A stretch of 16,744 nucleotides of DNA from Dictyocoela muelleri (lineage: Eukaryota; Microsporidia): contig SDVU01000235.1 of the NCBI GenBank assembly GCA_016256075.1, forward strand, positions 1-16,744, read 5' to 3'. The notes under the pieces are model-generated. The model made no database searches and was not told the origin of the DNA. It was given only the letters and a program-made list of their open reading frames with translations. Numbering within the stretch: position 1 is the first letter of the stretch; each line of letters starts with the position of its first letter. Shown in pieces: positions 1 to 8,589 of the stretch. The translations under genes were made by a program, and so were the position numbers.

Positions 1-60
1 TTTACATGAATATAAAAATTAAAAATAGTTATGTCGACAAAACCATTTTTTACCTTAACG

Positions 61-209
61 GACCCAAAATTAGACCCCAAAAAGGCAAGCAAAGAATGAT
101 AAAAAAAGTGTTTTTAAGACTCGATTTCCGCTAATACCACGTCAATATCATCTCAAAAACACGTTTTTTATCATTCTTTGCTTGCCTTTTTGGGGTCTAA
201 TTTTGGGTC
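61..209. mobile_element. Palindromic MITE with ~57-bp inverted arms
   Basis: The arms at about 61-117 and 152-209 are near-perfect reverse complements. Both begin with GACCCAAAATTAGACCCC and continue through GGCAAGCAAAGAATGAT, around a loop of roughly 35 bp. No coding potential is visible. The right flank (about 203-219) reads GGGTCATTTGGGGGAC, which closely resembles the terminal GGTCATTTGGGAGGAC of the MULE ending near 7074, so this may be a MULE-related miniature element. That link is inferred. No clear target-site duplication is seen. Confidence 0.75.
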
Positions 210-282
210 ATTTGGGGGACTCAGTACCAAAAAATCGTATATGAAAAAATCAAAATAAAAAAATCAAAAAATATAAAAAGGT

Positions 283-325
283 CTCGCAGTGCGCATAGTG
301 CTTGCGCTGCGGGAGGGGGATAATA
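283..325. repeat. GC-rich hairpin related to the core of the 14-15 kb element
   Basis: A GC-rich island (GGTCTCGCAGTGCGCA, then TGCGCTGCGGGA as its imperfect inverse) stands out in very AT-rich DNA. The first part, with its preceding A-run, matches the reverse complement of 14485-14513 and resembles 15099-15116 inside the large inverted-repeat element. It is therefore probably a relic of the same element family. No gene is associated with it. Confidence 0.55.
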
Positions 326-1002
326 CCCCTACTCTTGTAATTTTTCAATCACCCTTATAATTTGTCTAACTCATAATTACACACCACTCTTATAATTAAC
401 TCTTGATATTATTTCCCTCCGCTCTTATATCTTTCCCTCCACTTATATAATTTACTCTTTCCTCTTTAAAATTAAAATGTTTCTTTAAAATTTGATAAAA
501 TTTAAGGCTGAAACTTGAAATTTTTTCTGATATTTCGACCTCCAGCCGAAAGATCAGATTACGGTTTTACAGCCATTTTGAAATAAATCATAAATAAAAA
601 GCACTTAGCACGTAAAATTCAACCTGTCAATAAATTTAAAAAAACATATAAAAAGACAATTTAAGTTTAAAATAGTTTTTTTAGGCTTGTAAATTTTTAG
701 GTACTAAATATTTTAAAATTCTCTTGCCGTGTTTTAATCTGCATATTCTGCTATAATTTCAAGCATTAGACAATTTAAAAGTTTTAAATGCTTACTATTG
801 TGAACTCTGCGAATATCGAAGGCTCCTCTTAAATATTTCATTGAATTGCTAAAATGAATAAACCAATTGAAGTCATATTAACACATACGATATCTTCCAA
901 GTAAATATCTATACCAGTTGATTATTGTTCTGATATTTCATCGATAGCGGTATTGTATTCTAAAGCTTTAAATAATCTCGATTTTTGTCATCTAAAAAAT
1001 CA
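326..1002. other. AT-rich spacer without a recognisable gene
   Basis: Neither strand holds a sustained reading frame. The minus strand of roughly 730-930 gives short broken stretches (for example NWFIHFSNSMKYLRGAFD) that could be an old protein relic, but I could not assign it to a family. Pyrimidine-rich segments occur near 350-470. Confidence 0.5.
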
Positions 1003-1938
1003 CCCCCCTGTAAATTTTTTTTATTAACCCTTATGTTTTATAAAAAAAATGATATTGAAAAAATTATATTATGGGAAGTTTGGTTGGTCAAACTTTGCCT
1101 AATGTGTAATGGTACCGTGATGGTGGTGTTCATAAAGAATTGGGTGTTTAGATGCACAATCAAGTCTTGTATAAAAGAATATTCAGTTTTTAAAAACATC
1201 TCTTTTTACTATAGACGCCTGCCTATTTCTGTTATTGTTGAGATTTTCCGCCTTTTATTTGATAACTACAGTATCAAAGAAATTTCATATCGAGTAGAAA
1301 TAGACAGGCGAGCTGTTAGGAAAATAATAGGGCAAGTTTATAAAATATTTTTAAATATCTAGAAATAGTTGGTAAACTGAGTGGTGAAAACCGAATTGTT
1401 GAATGTGACGAAAAATTTCTGGCAAAGATAAAAAATAACAGGGGGCGAATTATAAAAGAAACCTGTGTTATTGGGTTTGTTAAAAGATTCTTTCGGTAAA
1501 GAATATTATTGATTTCTGTAACCCGAAGATACGAACAAGTTACTAATTCACTTGTGCTTAAACACTTTATAGGCACACTAAGGTCTATTCAAACAAATAG
1601 TGAGGCTATGGATCTATTGAAGCCCTAGGTTACAATCATCAGACAGTAAACCAGCCCAATAATTTTGTGGATCTCGAGACAGGTGTCCATACAAATACTA
1701 TTGAGGGAAACTGGTCTGGCTTAAAACGATTTATTCACAGTAATCATAAGAAAGGTAAATATTTTAAAGCCTATCTCTTAAGATATATAATGAAAGGAAA
1801 TGGAAAGGAAGATATGATCGTAACTTTAATAAAATTATGTTTATTTTAATTAATTTTTATTAATATATATATATTTCATGTTTTAATTAAAATATTTATT
1901 TAAACATAAGGGTTAATATAAATTTTTTTTACAGAGGG
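1003..1938 (+). mobile_element. Merlin-1: decayed Merlin (IS1016/IS1595-type) DNA transposon
   Basis: The ends form terminal inverted repeats of about 35 bp. The left end reads CCCTGTAAATTTTTTTTATT then AACCCTTATG, and the right end (1902-1938) is its imperfect reverse complement. The element is about 936 bp and encloses one transposase relic on the plus strand, the normal layout for a Merlin cut-and-paste element. An 8-9 bp target duplication, expected for the superfamily, is not clear (AAAAATCA on the left against AAAAGTAA on the right). Copies 2-5 elsewhere in the window encode related but clearly different transposases. Confidence 0.82.
1033..1849 (+). pseudogene. Merlin-1 transposase (ISXO2-like DDE), broken
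   Basis: This encoded the transposase that cuts and reinserts the element. In order I see an N-terminal zinc finger (CLMC near 1095-1106, then CTIKSC), a helix-turn-helix segment (NYSIKEISYRVEIDRRAVRK, about 1267-1326), the first catalytic Asp in VECDEKF (GAC 1407-1409), a central part in mixed frames, and the C-terminal catalytic Glu in VHTNTIEGNWSGLKR (GAG 1703-1705), ending LIKLCLF at 1849. A stop at about 1360 and at least two frameshifts (near 1360 and around 1490-1640) break it. The second catalytic Asp region reads SEGYGS-like across a frame change. The ATG at 1033 lies inside the left terminal repeat and is preferred over 985, which falls outside the element. Homology of the domain order to IS1595-type transposases is strong. 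Confidence 0.85.
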
Positions 1939-2379
1939 AAAAGTAATTTTGAACCTTTTTGTCAGCCGTTATAAATGGTGTTTTTGAAATAAAATCGATG
2001 ACAGATTCTATCCATAAAACGATATTTAGCATGTTTGTTTTAAAATTAAATTGTGTTCAACGTCGTCATCTAAAACGCAACATACTTAAAAATTGGTAAG
2101 TTTTTGTTTAAAAATAGATTTAAATGAATCAATAATCTTCATATCTAATTGCTGGATTATAGATGTGCAGTTCTGAGAGAAGATTAATAGTTCTATATGT
2201 AATTTTTATGCACTATATGTCCTAAAAAATTATAAACTATATCAATATTTTACGATATTCTTTAACTAATTTATTATTTTGTATTGTTAAATATTCATAA
2301 AAAAGTGTTTTAGTAAGCTAGGAGATTTTATTTGACCTGATATAATATTATAACAAGTTTAATTTATGGTTTTAAAAGC
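1939..2379. other. AT-rich spacer, nothing recognised
   Basis: Only short fragments are open on either strand, and no repeat, tRNA or protein motif was identified. The segment lies between Merlin-1 and the pseudogene on the minus strand. Confidence 0.5.
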
Positions 2380-2440
2380 TCCGGGATTCTTTGTTCACCC
2401 AATAAGATGCGGCCTTAGCCACTCGTCCAATGAATTTCAT
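2380..2440 (-). pseudogene. Degenerate tRNA-like sequence
   Basis: The minus strand contains TGGACGAGTGGCTAAGGC, which resembles a tRNA D-arm and A box, followed by CGCATCTTATT and GAATCCCGG, like the 3' side of a T-arm. The B box is disrupted (GGGTGAACAAAGAATCCC in place of GGTTCGAATCC), and no convincing acceptor or anticodon stem can be drawn. I read it as a decayed tRNA or the head of a tRNA-derived element rather than a working tRNA. Confidence 0.38.
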
Positions 2441-2447
2441 CGAAACA

Positions 2448-2972
2448 TTAATAAAAAAAGTGTTTTATTTTTCTTTATGTTTTTGCAATCCTTCAATTTA
2501 TCGTAAATATAAGATTTATCCGATCTTTTTTTGATATATAAACCTATTTCACCTATATTGAAATGTCTTTTTTTTCATATTTTCTTCGTTTACTATTGAA
2601 TACATCCATAAAATTGTCAATTTGAGAAATGTATGCACTATAAGCCACACCATGCAATCTTATATAATCTACCTTTTCCCTTTTAATAAAACTTTTAACA
2701 AAACGATCCGAAAATTTTGTTACATAAGCATTGCTTTTTTTGTAAAATCCTTTGCCTATATCTTTAATACCTTTGGAATTAACAGATATGATTTTTTTTC
2801 ATAATTTAATTATTTTTTCTCGAATAAATAAGTCCAATTTCAGATATTTTGTTTCACAGCTGGCCAAATTATACCTCACCAGCAATGTAAGATCACTTTT
2901 GTTCAGATTTAGCAATCTATGAAAATTTTTAAAGATATTTGTTGCACATGACTTTGTAATCACATATATATT
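2448..2972 (-). pseudogene. Pseudogene of an unrecognised Lys/Ile-rich protein
   Basis: The minus strand holds a run of about 57 open codons (2972-2802, including LNKSDLTLLVRYNLASCETK) ended by a single TGA at 2799-2801. Another 81 codons follow in the same frame (2798-2556, including KGIKDIGKGFYKKSNAYVTK and DNFMDVFNSKRRKYEKKD) up to a TAG. A neighbouring frame then continues GEIGLYIKKRSDKSYIYDKL to TAA at 2448-2450. The sequence is complex and protein-like, not a simple repeat, so I infer a gene of at least about 175 codons broken by one stop and one frameshift near 2555. No start codon was found; the 5' part probably decayed beyond 2972. It does not resemble Merlin, MULE or hAT transposases, and I assign no function. 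Confidence 0.5.
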
Positions 2973-3090
2973 TCAGACTGCTGATATACTATATCCCTTT
3001 TCTAGTATTTTTTCTGCAATTTTCTGCTTATTTTAAATTATTATTCATCAAAAGGTCTTCTAAAAAATTTAATAGAAATTTCGGTACTAC

Positions 3091-3247
3091 TATGGGTTAT
3101 AGACCCGAAAAGAAATGAGCTCAAGAAAAAGTATAAATATAAAAAGATTATGAAATTCTTTCTAAATTAATAATACTCGAAAAGTTTTTTATATAAATTA
3201 ATATACTAAATAAAGTAATTTATGCATTTATATAAAAAACTGGGTTC
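3091..3247. mobile_element. Left half of MITE family B (truncated)
   Basis: From GGGTTATAGACCCGAAAAG through ATGAGCTCAAGAAAAAGTAT this matches the left half of the complete element at 8590-8826, including the central AT-rich part and the ATATAAAAAACTG segment. The right half is missing: sequence identity stops where the 311-bp palindrome at 3251 begins, and nothing similar resumes after 3561. The truncation therefore coincides with the neighbouring insertion. Confidence 0.72.
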
Positions 3248-3250
3248 TAA

Positions 3251-3561
3251 AACGGGTTAGAGCCACCCTCATATTTGTAAGTCTTAATTGGTAAGAGTTT
3301 AGAGTTTTTTATTATTTCAAATATTCTTTAAATCTTGTTATAAATCTATATATAATTAATATCATTCCACCTCATTATACTTATGATTTTCCAAAAATGG
3401 CAGTAAGCGCAATTTTTGAAAAATCAGGAGTATAATAAAATGGGATGATATTAATTATTTTTATGGATTTATAACGATATTTTAAGCTTATTTGAAATAA
3501 TAAAATACTCTAAACTCTTAACAATTAAGACTTACAAATATGAGGGGGGCTCTAACCCGTT
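3251..3561. mobile_element. 311-bp fully palindromic MITE (GGGTTAGAGCC ends)
   Basis: The arms (about 3251-3390 and 3425-3561) are imperfect reverse complements over nearly their whole length. They start AACGGGTTAGAGCC and run through CATATTTGTAAGTCTTAATT to a short centre near 3405. The element has no coding potential and is a long hairpin. It abuts the truncated MITE B on its left and the Merlin-2 fragment on its right, and it seems to have cut both. No exact target duplication is seen. Confidence 0.82.
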
Positions 3562-3737
3562 AGACAACCAAAATATAAATGTATTTAAGTAATCTTCAAG
3601 AGTATTAATATTTATCCCGTAACTATGATCTTTGATCTTTTTTAAATGGGCCCATAAATTTTCAATACATTGCATATTTGCTTTTGTTTCGGGATCAATG
3701 AAATTATATTTATGACTGACTGAATCACGAAAAAATT
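3562..3737 (-). pseudogene. Merlin-2: C-terminal transposase fragment
   Basis: The minus strand reads continuously from VSHKYNFIDPETKANMQ through CIENLWAHLKKIKDHSYG to TLEDYLNTFIFWLSN. This is the C-terminal third of an ISXO2-like DDE transposase. The IENLW motif carries the third catalytic residue (Glu) and is typical of Merlin/IS1595 enzymes. The rest is absent: the 311-bp palindrome lies at its 3' end and the 43-bp hairpin at 3739 at its 5' end. The visible part has no internal stop. Orientation is opposite to Merlin-3, which follows immediately, so it belongs to a different copy. Confidence 0.83.
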
Positions 3738-3738
3738 C

Positions 3739-3781
3739 GGATCTATCCTAAAATTCCTCCTGGGTAATTTTAGGATAGATC
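3739..3781. repeat. 43-bp hairpin of GGATC-type terminal repeats
   Basis: GGATCTATCCTAAAATT is followed after about 10 bases by its inverse, AATTTTAGGATAGATC. This amounts to two inverted ends with almost no interior. Related ends occur at 7844-7893, and the opening GGATC recurs at 4117 and 7312. It lies 16 bp before the Merlin-3 start codon, so it could be a minimal MITE or part of the Merlin-3 left end. Confidence 0.6.
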
Positions 3782-3796
3782 AATTTTTTAAGGACA

Positions 3797-5019
3797 ATGA
3801 AACTTTTTGAATTTATAAATAAAATTGAAAATCTAAATGAATATGAACTAATAACATTTTAATTTGAAAAAAATTTAATAAAAGAATACTTTTGTTTATC
3901 ATGCAAGCGTTCGTGTTTTTGCGAAAATACACAAGAACAATCGACGCTTTCGCATGGAGATGTTTAAACATAAAGTGTAAAATGTATAATAAATATTTTT
4001 CACTAAGAAAAAATAGTTTTTTTTTTCGAGAATTTCAATCCTTCATTCAATATAATTTTTCAGTTAATATTATTTTATATGTCAAGAGTTTCGAGATTCG
4101 GCATGATAAATTATTTGGATCAGGTAAAAAAATTACCCCTTAAAACACACTGGTAAAAAATTTGCTCCCTGAAAAAACACAAGTAAATATTCTGCCATGG
4201 GGGTAATTTTTTTACTTGATCCGGCTATGGTTTACAGTTTGGGTCAGGTAAAAAAATTGCCCCTTAAAACACACTGGTAAAAAATTTGCTCCCTGAAAAA
4301 AACACAAGTAAATATTCTACCCTGGGGGCAATTTTTTTACTTGATCCGGCTATGGTTTACAGTTTGTATCAGGTAAAAAAATTGCTCCTTAAAACACACT
4401 GCTAAAAAATTTGCCCCCTGAAAAAACACAAGTAAATATTCTGCCCCTGGGGGCAATTTTTTTTACTTGATCCAATTATTTTAATATTATCAAAAACACA
4501 ATTATAAGGATTATAAATAAGATTATTAAAAAAAAACACCCGATCCAAATTTTTATTTTAATAAATTAGGTGGCGAAAACAACAAAGCACAAGTTGAGAA
4601 AACAATGCTAAACTATAAATTTGAGAGCCATAGAGGCAGATTACATGAAAATCGAACCGATGGCATGTGCACAATTGAGTTTAATGACGAAATAAAGAAT
4701 ATTTTAGCTTGCATAATTGATAATAAGAGATCAGAAACAATTGTCCTTATCATTTGTTTGCAAGTAGACAGTAATACAACTATTTAGACGGACGAACATA
4801 GAGCTTATGCTAAACTGGGAACCTAATTATTTTAATGATACGGTTTGTCATAAGTATACATTTATTAATGAAGATACTAGTGCAAATACCTAAGCCGTTG
4901 AATGCTTTAACAATTTATTGAAAAAGGAGATCAAAGCAAGAATGGGTGTTAAAACAAATGAAAGAAGCAAATTTTTAAAATTGGTTTGTTTTATTACAAT
5001 AACAAAACTATATTTATGA
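3797..5019 (+). pseudogene. Merlin-3 transposase, near full length, interrupted by a nested MITE
   Basis: Reading from the ATG at 3797 gives MKLFEFINKIENLNEYELIT, a stop, then FEKNLIKEYFCLSCKRS. A frame change leads to DAFAWRCLNIKCKMYNKYFS (zinc finger CxxC and CxxxxC) and SLRKNSFFF. The tandem hairpin element at 4117-4473 splits the gene. After it come NKLGGENNKAQVEKTMLNYK, FESHRGRLHENRTDG, DEHRAYAKLG (second Asp, GAC 4791-4793) and AVECFNNLLKKEIKARMGVK (Glu, GAA 4900-4902), ending at TGA 5017-5019. The first catalytic Asp, normally in VDET, is Glu here (GAG 4596-4598). Stops include the one in the N-terminal stretch, TAG at 4785 and TAA just before AVECF, and there are at least two frameshifts. 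The enzyme is dead. The family is Merlin (ISXO2-like DDE). Confidence 0.85.
4117..4473. mobile_element. Tandemly triplicated hairpin MITE with one 8-bp target duplication
   Basis: Three copies of a hairpin unit repeat with a period of 124-125 bp, starting at 4117, 4241 and 4366. Each copy starts like GGATCAGGTAAAAAAATT and ends in its inverse, TTTTTTTACTTGATCC, and copies are joined by an 18-bp linker GGCTATGGTTTACAGTTT. The whole array is bounded by one perfect 8-bp direct repeat, AATTATTT (4109-4116 and 4474-4481), so it behaves as a single insertion. It sits inside the Merlin-3 transposase. An 8-bp duplication fits Merlin or hAT; the GGATC ends favour the GGATC-ended MITE group here. Confidence 0.88.
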
Positions 5020-5058
5020 AAGCAATTTTTGAGGTTCAAAGAGGAAAACCTACCCTTT

Positions 5059-5306
5059 TTGAGTGTCTTTATTATTAATTTTACCACACCTGTTTCAAAT
5101 TTCGGAGCGTAAATTTTTTTTAAAAAATAAACAAAATCATTAATAAAAAGATACAATTACATACAAAAACATCACACACTTTCGGTGTGTAATGTTTTTG
5201 TATGTAATTGCATCTTTTTATTAATGATTTTGTTTATTTTTTAAAAAAAAATTTACGCTCCGAAATTTGAAACAGGTGTGGTAAAATTAATAAAAAAGAC
5301 ACTCAA
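5059..5306. mobile_element. MITE A copy 1, 248-bp palindrome
   Basis: Two arms meet near 5181 at CACACACTTTCGGTGTGTAA. They are nearly perfect inverses all the way out to TTGAGTGTCTTT at the left edge and AAGACACTCAA at the right. Internal landmarks are TTTCAAATTTCGGAGCG and CAAAATCATTAATAAAAAG. It has no coding potential. It lies just past the Merlin-3 stop and just before the MULE. A second copy lies at 7096-7739 on the other side of the MULE. Confidence 0.87.
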
Positions 5307-5329
5307 TCTAATATTATTAAAATATGTTC

Positions 5330-7074
5330 TGTCCCAAATTACTGAATTCCAGAACGGCGGAATTCCCAAATGACAAAAAAATAACCGAAAAAAAATAACC
5401 AAAAAAACAATCGAAAAAAAATAATCGAAAAGAATAACCGAAAAAATAATCGAAAAAAATAACCAAAAAACCCCGAAAAAAATAACCGAAAAACATAAAA
5501 GGAAAAATATTTCCCAAAAATGACCAGAATTTTATGAATAAAGAGCTCTTCTGGTGATTATGTGCCAGCAGTAGATGGCTACATATATATCAAGAACAAA
5601 AGCGTGAATGGGAATTTCTATTGGTCATGTTCTCATAAACATTGCCATATGAATCTCAGATATGTGAACGGATGTCTTATTGTCTCTGGGAATATTCATT
5701 TACACACATAAGACCAATCTTTGATTTACAAATTTCAGCTAAAAGAGCTCATACAATTTAAGATTCTGGGTTGTCGTTTTACTACTGCTACGTCAGCTCA
5801 TAATAAATGCGGGCGGAGTTGGCAATTTCATACGGTTCTGAAATGGGCAATAGAGAGAGTTTCGATCTTTTGATTCTCTTAAAAGTACAATATAAATATA
5901 TATTAGTAAGAGAAGACCCCCCTCATTCCTTAATAGCATATCTCTTAGCATTTATAGGTTCTTAATGCCAAATGGAGATAATATTATTTTGTATTCCGAT
6001 TTTTAAGGGGAAACGATGGATATCTTAGGAAGTGTAGAATTATTAGTCTTCATTCTCAAGATATTAATTTAAAGCTTAGAATGGAAAGAACGTTTAAATG
6101 CGCATAATCTTAGTTTTTTTCAATTATATATGATTTATGCTGACTTTGATGGACAGTTGTTCTCTATGATACATAGTTTCTTAGAGAGTAAAACCGAAAG
6201 CACATACATGAGGATGTTTAGTGCTATAACCTCCAGTCTCAGTCGATACAATATATTTCTCTTTTCGGTGAATGTGCAAATAAATTTTGAAGTGGCTGCA
6301 TTTAACGCAATAAAAAGAAAAATACATCATCTACTTTTTCATGTTTATTTCATTATGGTCAATGTTTATAGAGAAAGATTGTAAAACTCGGGCTTACATA
6401 TCTCTATAACGAAAACTTAGATTTTAGAGATTATGTTGGCCTAATTTCTGCATTGCCTTGGTTTAAATCGAGACTATTGATTTATGTTGGGCTTATATAT
6501 TAAATATAATAACCATATTTGATAAAAAAGCTGATGAATTTTATGAATATGTTTACAATAATTAGCTTGCAAATGACAGGTCCATTTTTAACCGAGAAAT
6601 AGGTTCCAATATGGTGTTATACGAAGTAGAACTAACAATACTGCAGAGGATTTAAACTCCAAGTTAAACCGTTTAATTAATAAAAACAATCCTCATTTTT
6701 ATGTGATAGTAAAAATGATTCTCTATAGCCAAAAAGATAATAATTTTGAACTTGCGATGTTGTTAAATGGTGGTGAACCTAGAAGGAGATAAAAAGGCTT
6801 ATATTGAACAGGATAAAAATATTTTAAGATTGGTTATAAAGTATTTAGAAGGACGTATTGATATAATAAATCTTTTAAAAAGTTTAAAAAATGCCATCAA
6901 ATTAAACATATAACTTTATTTAATAATATATTAAATTAAACGTCGCAGTTTTTTTTAATAATTATTGCTGCATTTAAAAAACATAATTTAAATTTCTATT
7001 TTTTGTTAAAAATTTTTTAATTTTTCGGTCATTTGGGTATTCGGTCATTTGGGAATTTGGTCATTTGGGAGGAC
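5330..7074 (+). mobile_element. Degenerate Mutator-like element (MULE) with repeated CCCAAATGACC ends
   Basis: The right end (7025-7074) carries three copies of CGGTCATTTGGG-like sequence. The left end (about 5330-5375) holds the inverse (GTCCCAAATTACTGAATTCC, then GAATTCCCAAATGAC), so the terminal inverted repeats are themselves tandem repeats. Inside the left end, 5371-5510 is a low-complexity run of ATAACCGAAAAA-like units. Between the ends lies one transposase relic on the plus strand. The length of about 1.75 kb suits a compact MULE. The 9-bp target duplication expected for the superfamily could not be found. Confidence 0.75.
5552..6913 (+). pseudogene. MULE transposase with FLYWCH-type zinc finger, broken
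   Basis: First comes a FLYWCH-like finger at 5552-5709 (GDYVPAVDGYIYIKNK, YWSCSHKHCHMNLRYVNG, then HLHT), a DNA-binding domain common in MULEs. Next is ERTFKCA (about 6084-6104), matching the family's DGTFK motif but with Glu for the catalytic Asp. Then MIYADFDGQLFSMIHSFLES-KTESTYMRMF (6130 on) and INFEVAAFNAIK, where the usual second Asp is Asn. KLGLHISLYNENLDFRDYVG and RTNNTAEDLNSKLNRL (from about 6628) are the C-terminal MULE motifs, and the frame ends at TAA 6911-6913. Several stops and frameshifts separate these blocks. With two catalytic acids replaced and the frame broken, it is certainly inactive. The family assignment rests on domain order and the RTNN block. Confidence 0.82.
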
Positions 7075-7095
7075 ACCATAATTTATTACCCACTA

Positions 7096-7739
7096 AAAGT
7101 GTGAATAGCTCTTTAATTTGAGGGTCTTTATTTTTAATTTTACCACCCCTGTTTCAAATTTCGGAGTATAAAAAATTTTTTAAAAAATAAGCAAAATCAT
7201 TAATAAAAAGCTACAATTATATACAACAATATCACACCGAAGGTGTGTGATGTTTTTGTATATAATTGTATCTTTTTATTAATGATTTTGCTTATTTTTT
7301 AAAAAAATTTAGGATCTAATATCAAATTCCCCCAGAGATCATTTAGTATAAAATTTCCCCATTAATAAATTGAGCATAAAAAATATTGAAATTTAAACAA
7401 TAAATTTATTATATTTTAATTAAATTATGATAAACTTTACTTTTTTTTAAAAAGAAGAATTACCATTGTTATAATAATAAAATATTTCAATTTACGAATT
7501 GTTATTTTCTTGCTTTTCAAAAGGTTTAAAATCCTAAATATTAAAAATTTTTATTTATAAAAGTATCCCACCTTGTTAGTCATTAATTTTTTATAAAGCT
7601 TAAACATAATTCTGATTTAGTCTAAAATTTCCCCGGGGTTAAAATTTGAGACTAGATCCAAAAATTTTTATGCTCCGACATTTGAAACAAGTGTGTCAAA
7701 TAAAAAAAGACCCTAAAATGGGATGGATATTCGCACTTT
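7096..7739. mobile_element. MITE A copy 2, interrupted by another MITE
   Basis: The same palindrome as 5059-5306 is present: GGGTCTTTATTTTTAATTTT and TTTCAAATTTCGGAG on the left, the centre CACACCGAAGGTGTGTGATG near 7236, and the right arm split at 7311. After the insertion the arm resumes as TATGCTCCGACATTTGAAAC to GACCCT. The inverted similarity extends outward to AAAGTGTGAATAGC (7096) and ATATTCGCACTTT (7739), so this copy may be longer than copy 1. No target duplication was seen. Confidence 0.82.
7312..7659. mobile_element. 348-bp MITE (GGATCTA ends) nested in MITE A
   Basis: The ends GGATCTAATATCAAATT and AATTTGAGACTAGATCC form about 17-bp inverted repeats. They are followed inside by C-rich and G-rich blocks (CCCCC on the left, CCCCGGGG on the right). 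The flanks are AAAAATTTA (7303-7311) and AAAAATTTT (7660-7668), a 9-bp target duplication with one mismatch. Comparing with the intact palindrome at 5059-5306 confirms the insertion point: removing 7312-7659 and one flank copy restores the arm. The interior is AT-rich with no reading frame. Confidence 0.85.
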
Positions 7740-7843
7740 GAGCCATTTTTTTATTTAATTCAATTATAATTATTTTGATAAAAAAAATTTTAATTATATT
7801 ATTTTTTTGTAAAAAATATAATTAAAAAATCATTTTTCTTGAC

Positions 7844-7893
7844 GGGGGAAATTTTAGGATAGCTACTCACGGGTTAAATTTAAGGATAGGTAC
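7844..7893. repeat. Two consecutive copies of a terminal-repeat motif
   Basis: GGGGGAAATTTTAGGATAGC (7844-7863) is followed at 7869 by ACGGGTTAAATTTAAGGATA and GGTAC. Both resemble the right end of the 43-bp hairpin at 3739, and no matching left end is seen. They probably mark a partial tandem of a GGATC-type element, and they coincide with the truncation point of Merlin-4. Confidence 0.55.
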
Positions 7894-7894
7894 A

Positions 7895-8400
7895 AAAATT
7901 TTTCAATTTTCTGTAGGCTGATGATATATCTGACACTACATAGCTTTTATTTTTGATATTATTTTGAATTAAATGTAAAAGTGTATGAACATCTTTTTTT
8001 TACTTGTTGTAGAAAACAATATCCGTTTTTTTCTAGGCACCACAAATCAACACAGCTTTACCTAATCTACTCACACCATATTTTCTCCTAGTCCAGAAAA
8101 TTTCATCAATCTGAACCTCTTTTAATACCCCCAAAAATTCCTTTTCCATTTTCAAAATACTTTACAATCTTTGTTTTAAATAATTAAAGTAAAGTTTTAT
8201 ACATTTCTTCACCTATTTTGCAGTTAATCTTTTTATAATCGGCTGTAAAATCATATATATTGAAGAAATAAAAAGCAAACCTCAAAAATATTAAAGGATC
8301 AATTTTTGAACTTAAAAGCTCACAATCTACCAAAAAATTAAACTTTGTACTGCAATTTAGCATCCCAAAGCTAATTTCATATTATACTTGGCAGATTGTT
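7895..8400 (-). pseudogene. Merlin-4 transposase, C-terminally truncated
   Basis: The minus strand begins with the end of a zinc finger and HTH region (MLNCSTKFNFLVDCELLSSK, then IDPLIFLRFAFYFFNIYDF, about 8370-8230). After a frameshift and stop it gives FLGVLKEVQIDEIFWTRRKY and GVSRLGKAVLICGA. The first catalytic Asp is at 8105-8107. DVHTLLHLIQNNIKNKSYVV then SDISSAYRKLKNF carries the second Asp (7928-7930). Translation stops matching at about 7895, where GGATAG-type repeats begin, so the third catalytic residue and the C-terminus are missing. In-frame stops follow ICGA and FYNK. The block order is that of ISXO2-like (Merlin) transposases. Confidence 0.83.
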
Positions 8401-8589
8401 TAATTATCATCTCTTTTTTTGCATTTCCCTTATTTTTGGGAATATGAATTGAACCTATTGATTGAAATAAATTTAAAATATTTTTATTTTCTGATATAAA
8501 TAAAAAAATCATAATCTGTCTTGTAATTTAATCGATTTAACATAGGGGTAAAAAAAATTTTTTTTATATAGGTGTTTAAATTATGACCT

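Noticed and set aside
4117-4473. CRISPR-like array
   Set aside because: Units of about 125 bp are themselves hairpins with no variable spacers, and an 8-bp target duplication bounds the array; it is a tandem MITE.
4890-5156. 88-residue minus-strand open frame
   Set aside because: It overlaps the C-terminus of Merlin-3 on the opposite strand and the MITE A palindrome; no protein motif is seen.
5317-5517. 66-residue Phe-rich minus-strand open frame
   Set aside because: It is the reverse of the ATAACCGAAAAA low-complexity run in the MULE left end, so its openness and composition come from the repeat.
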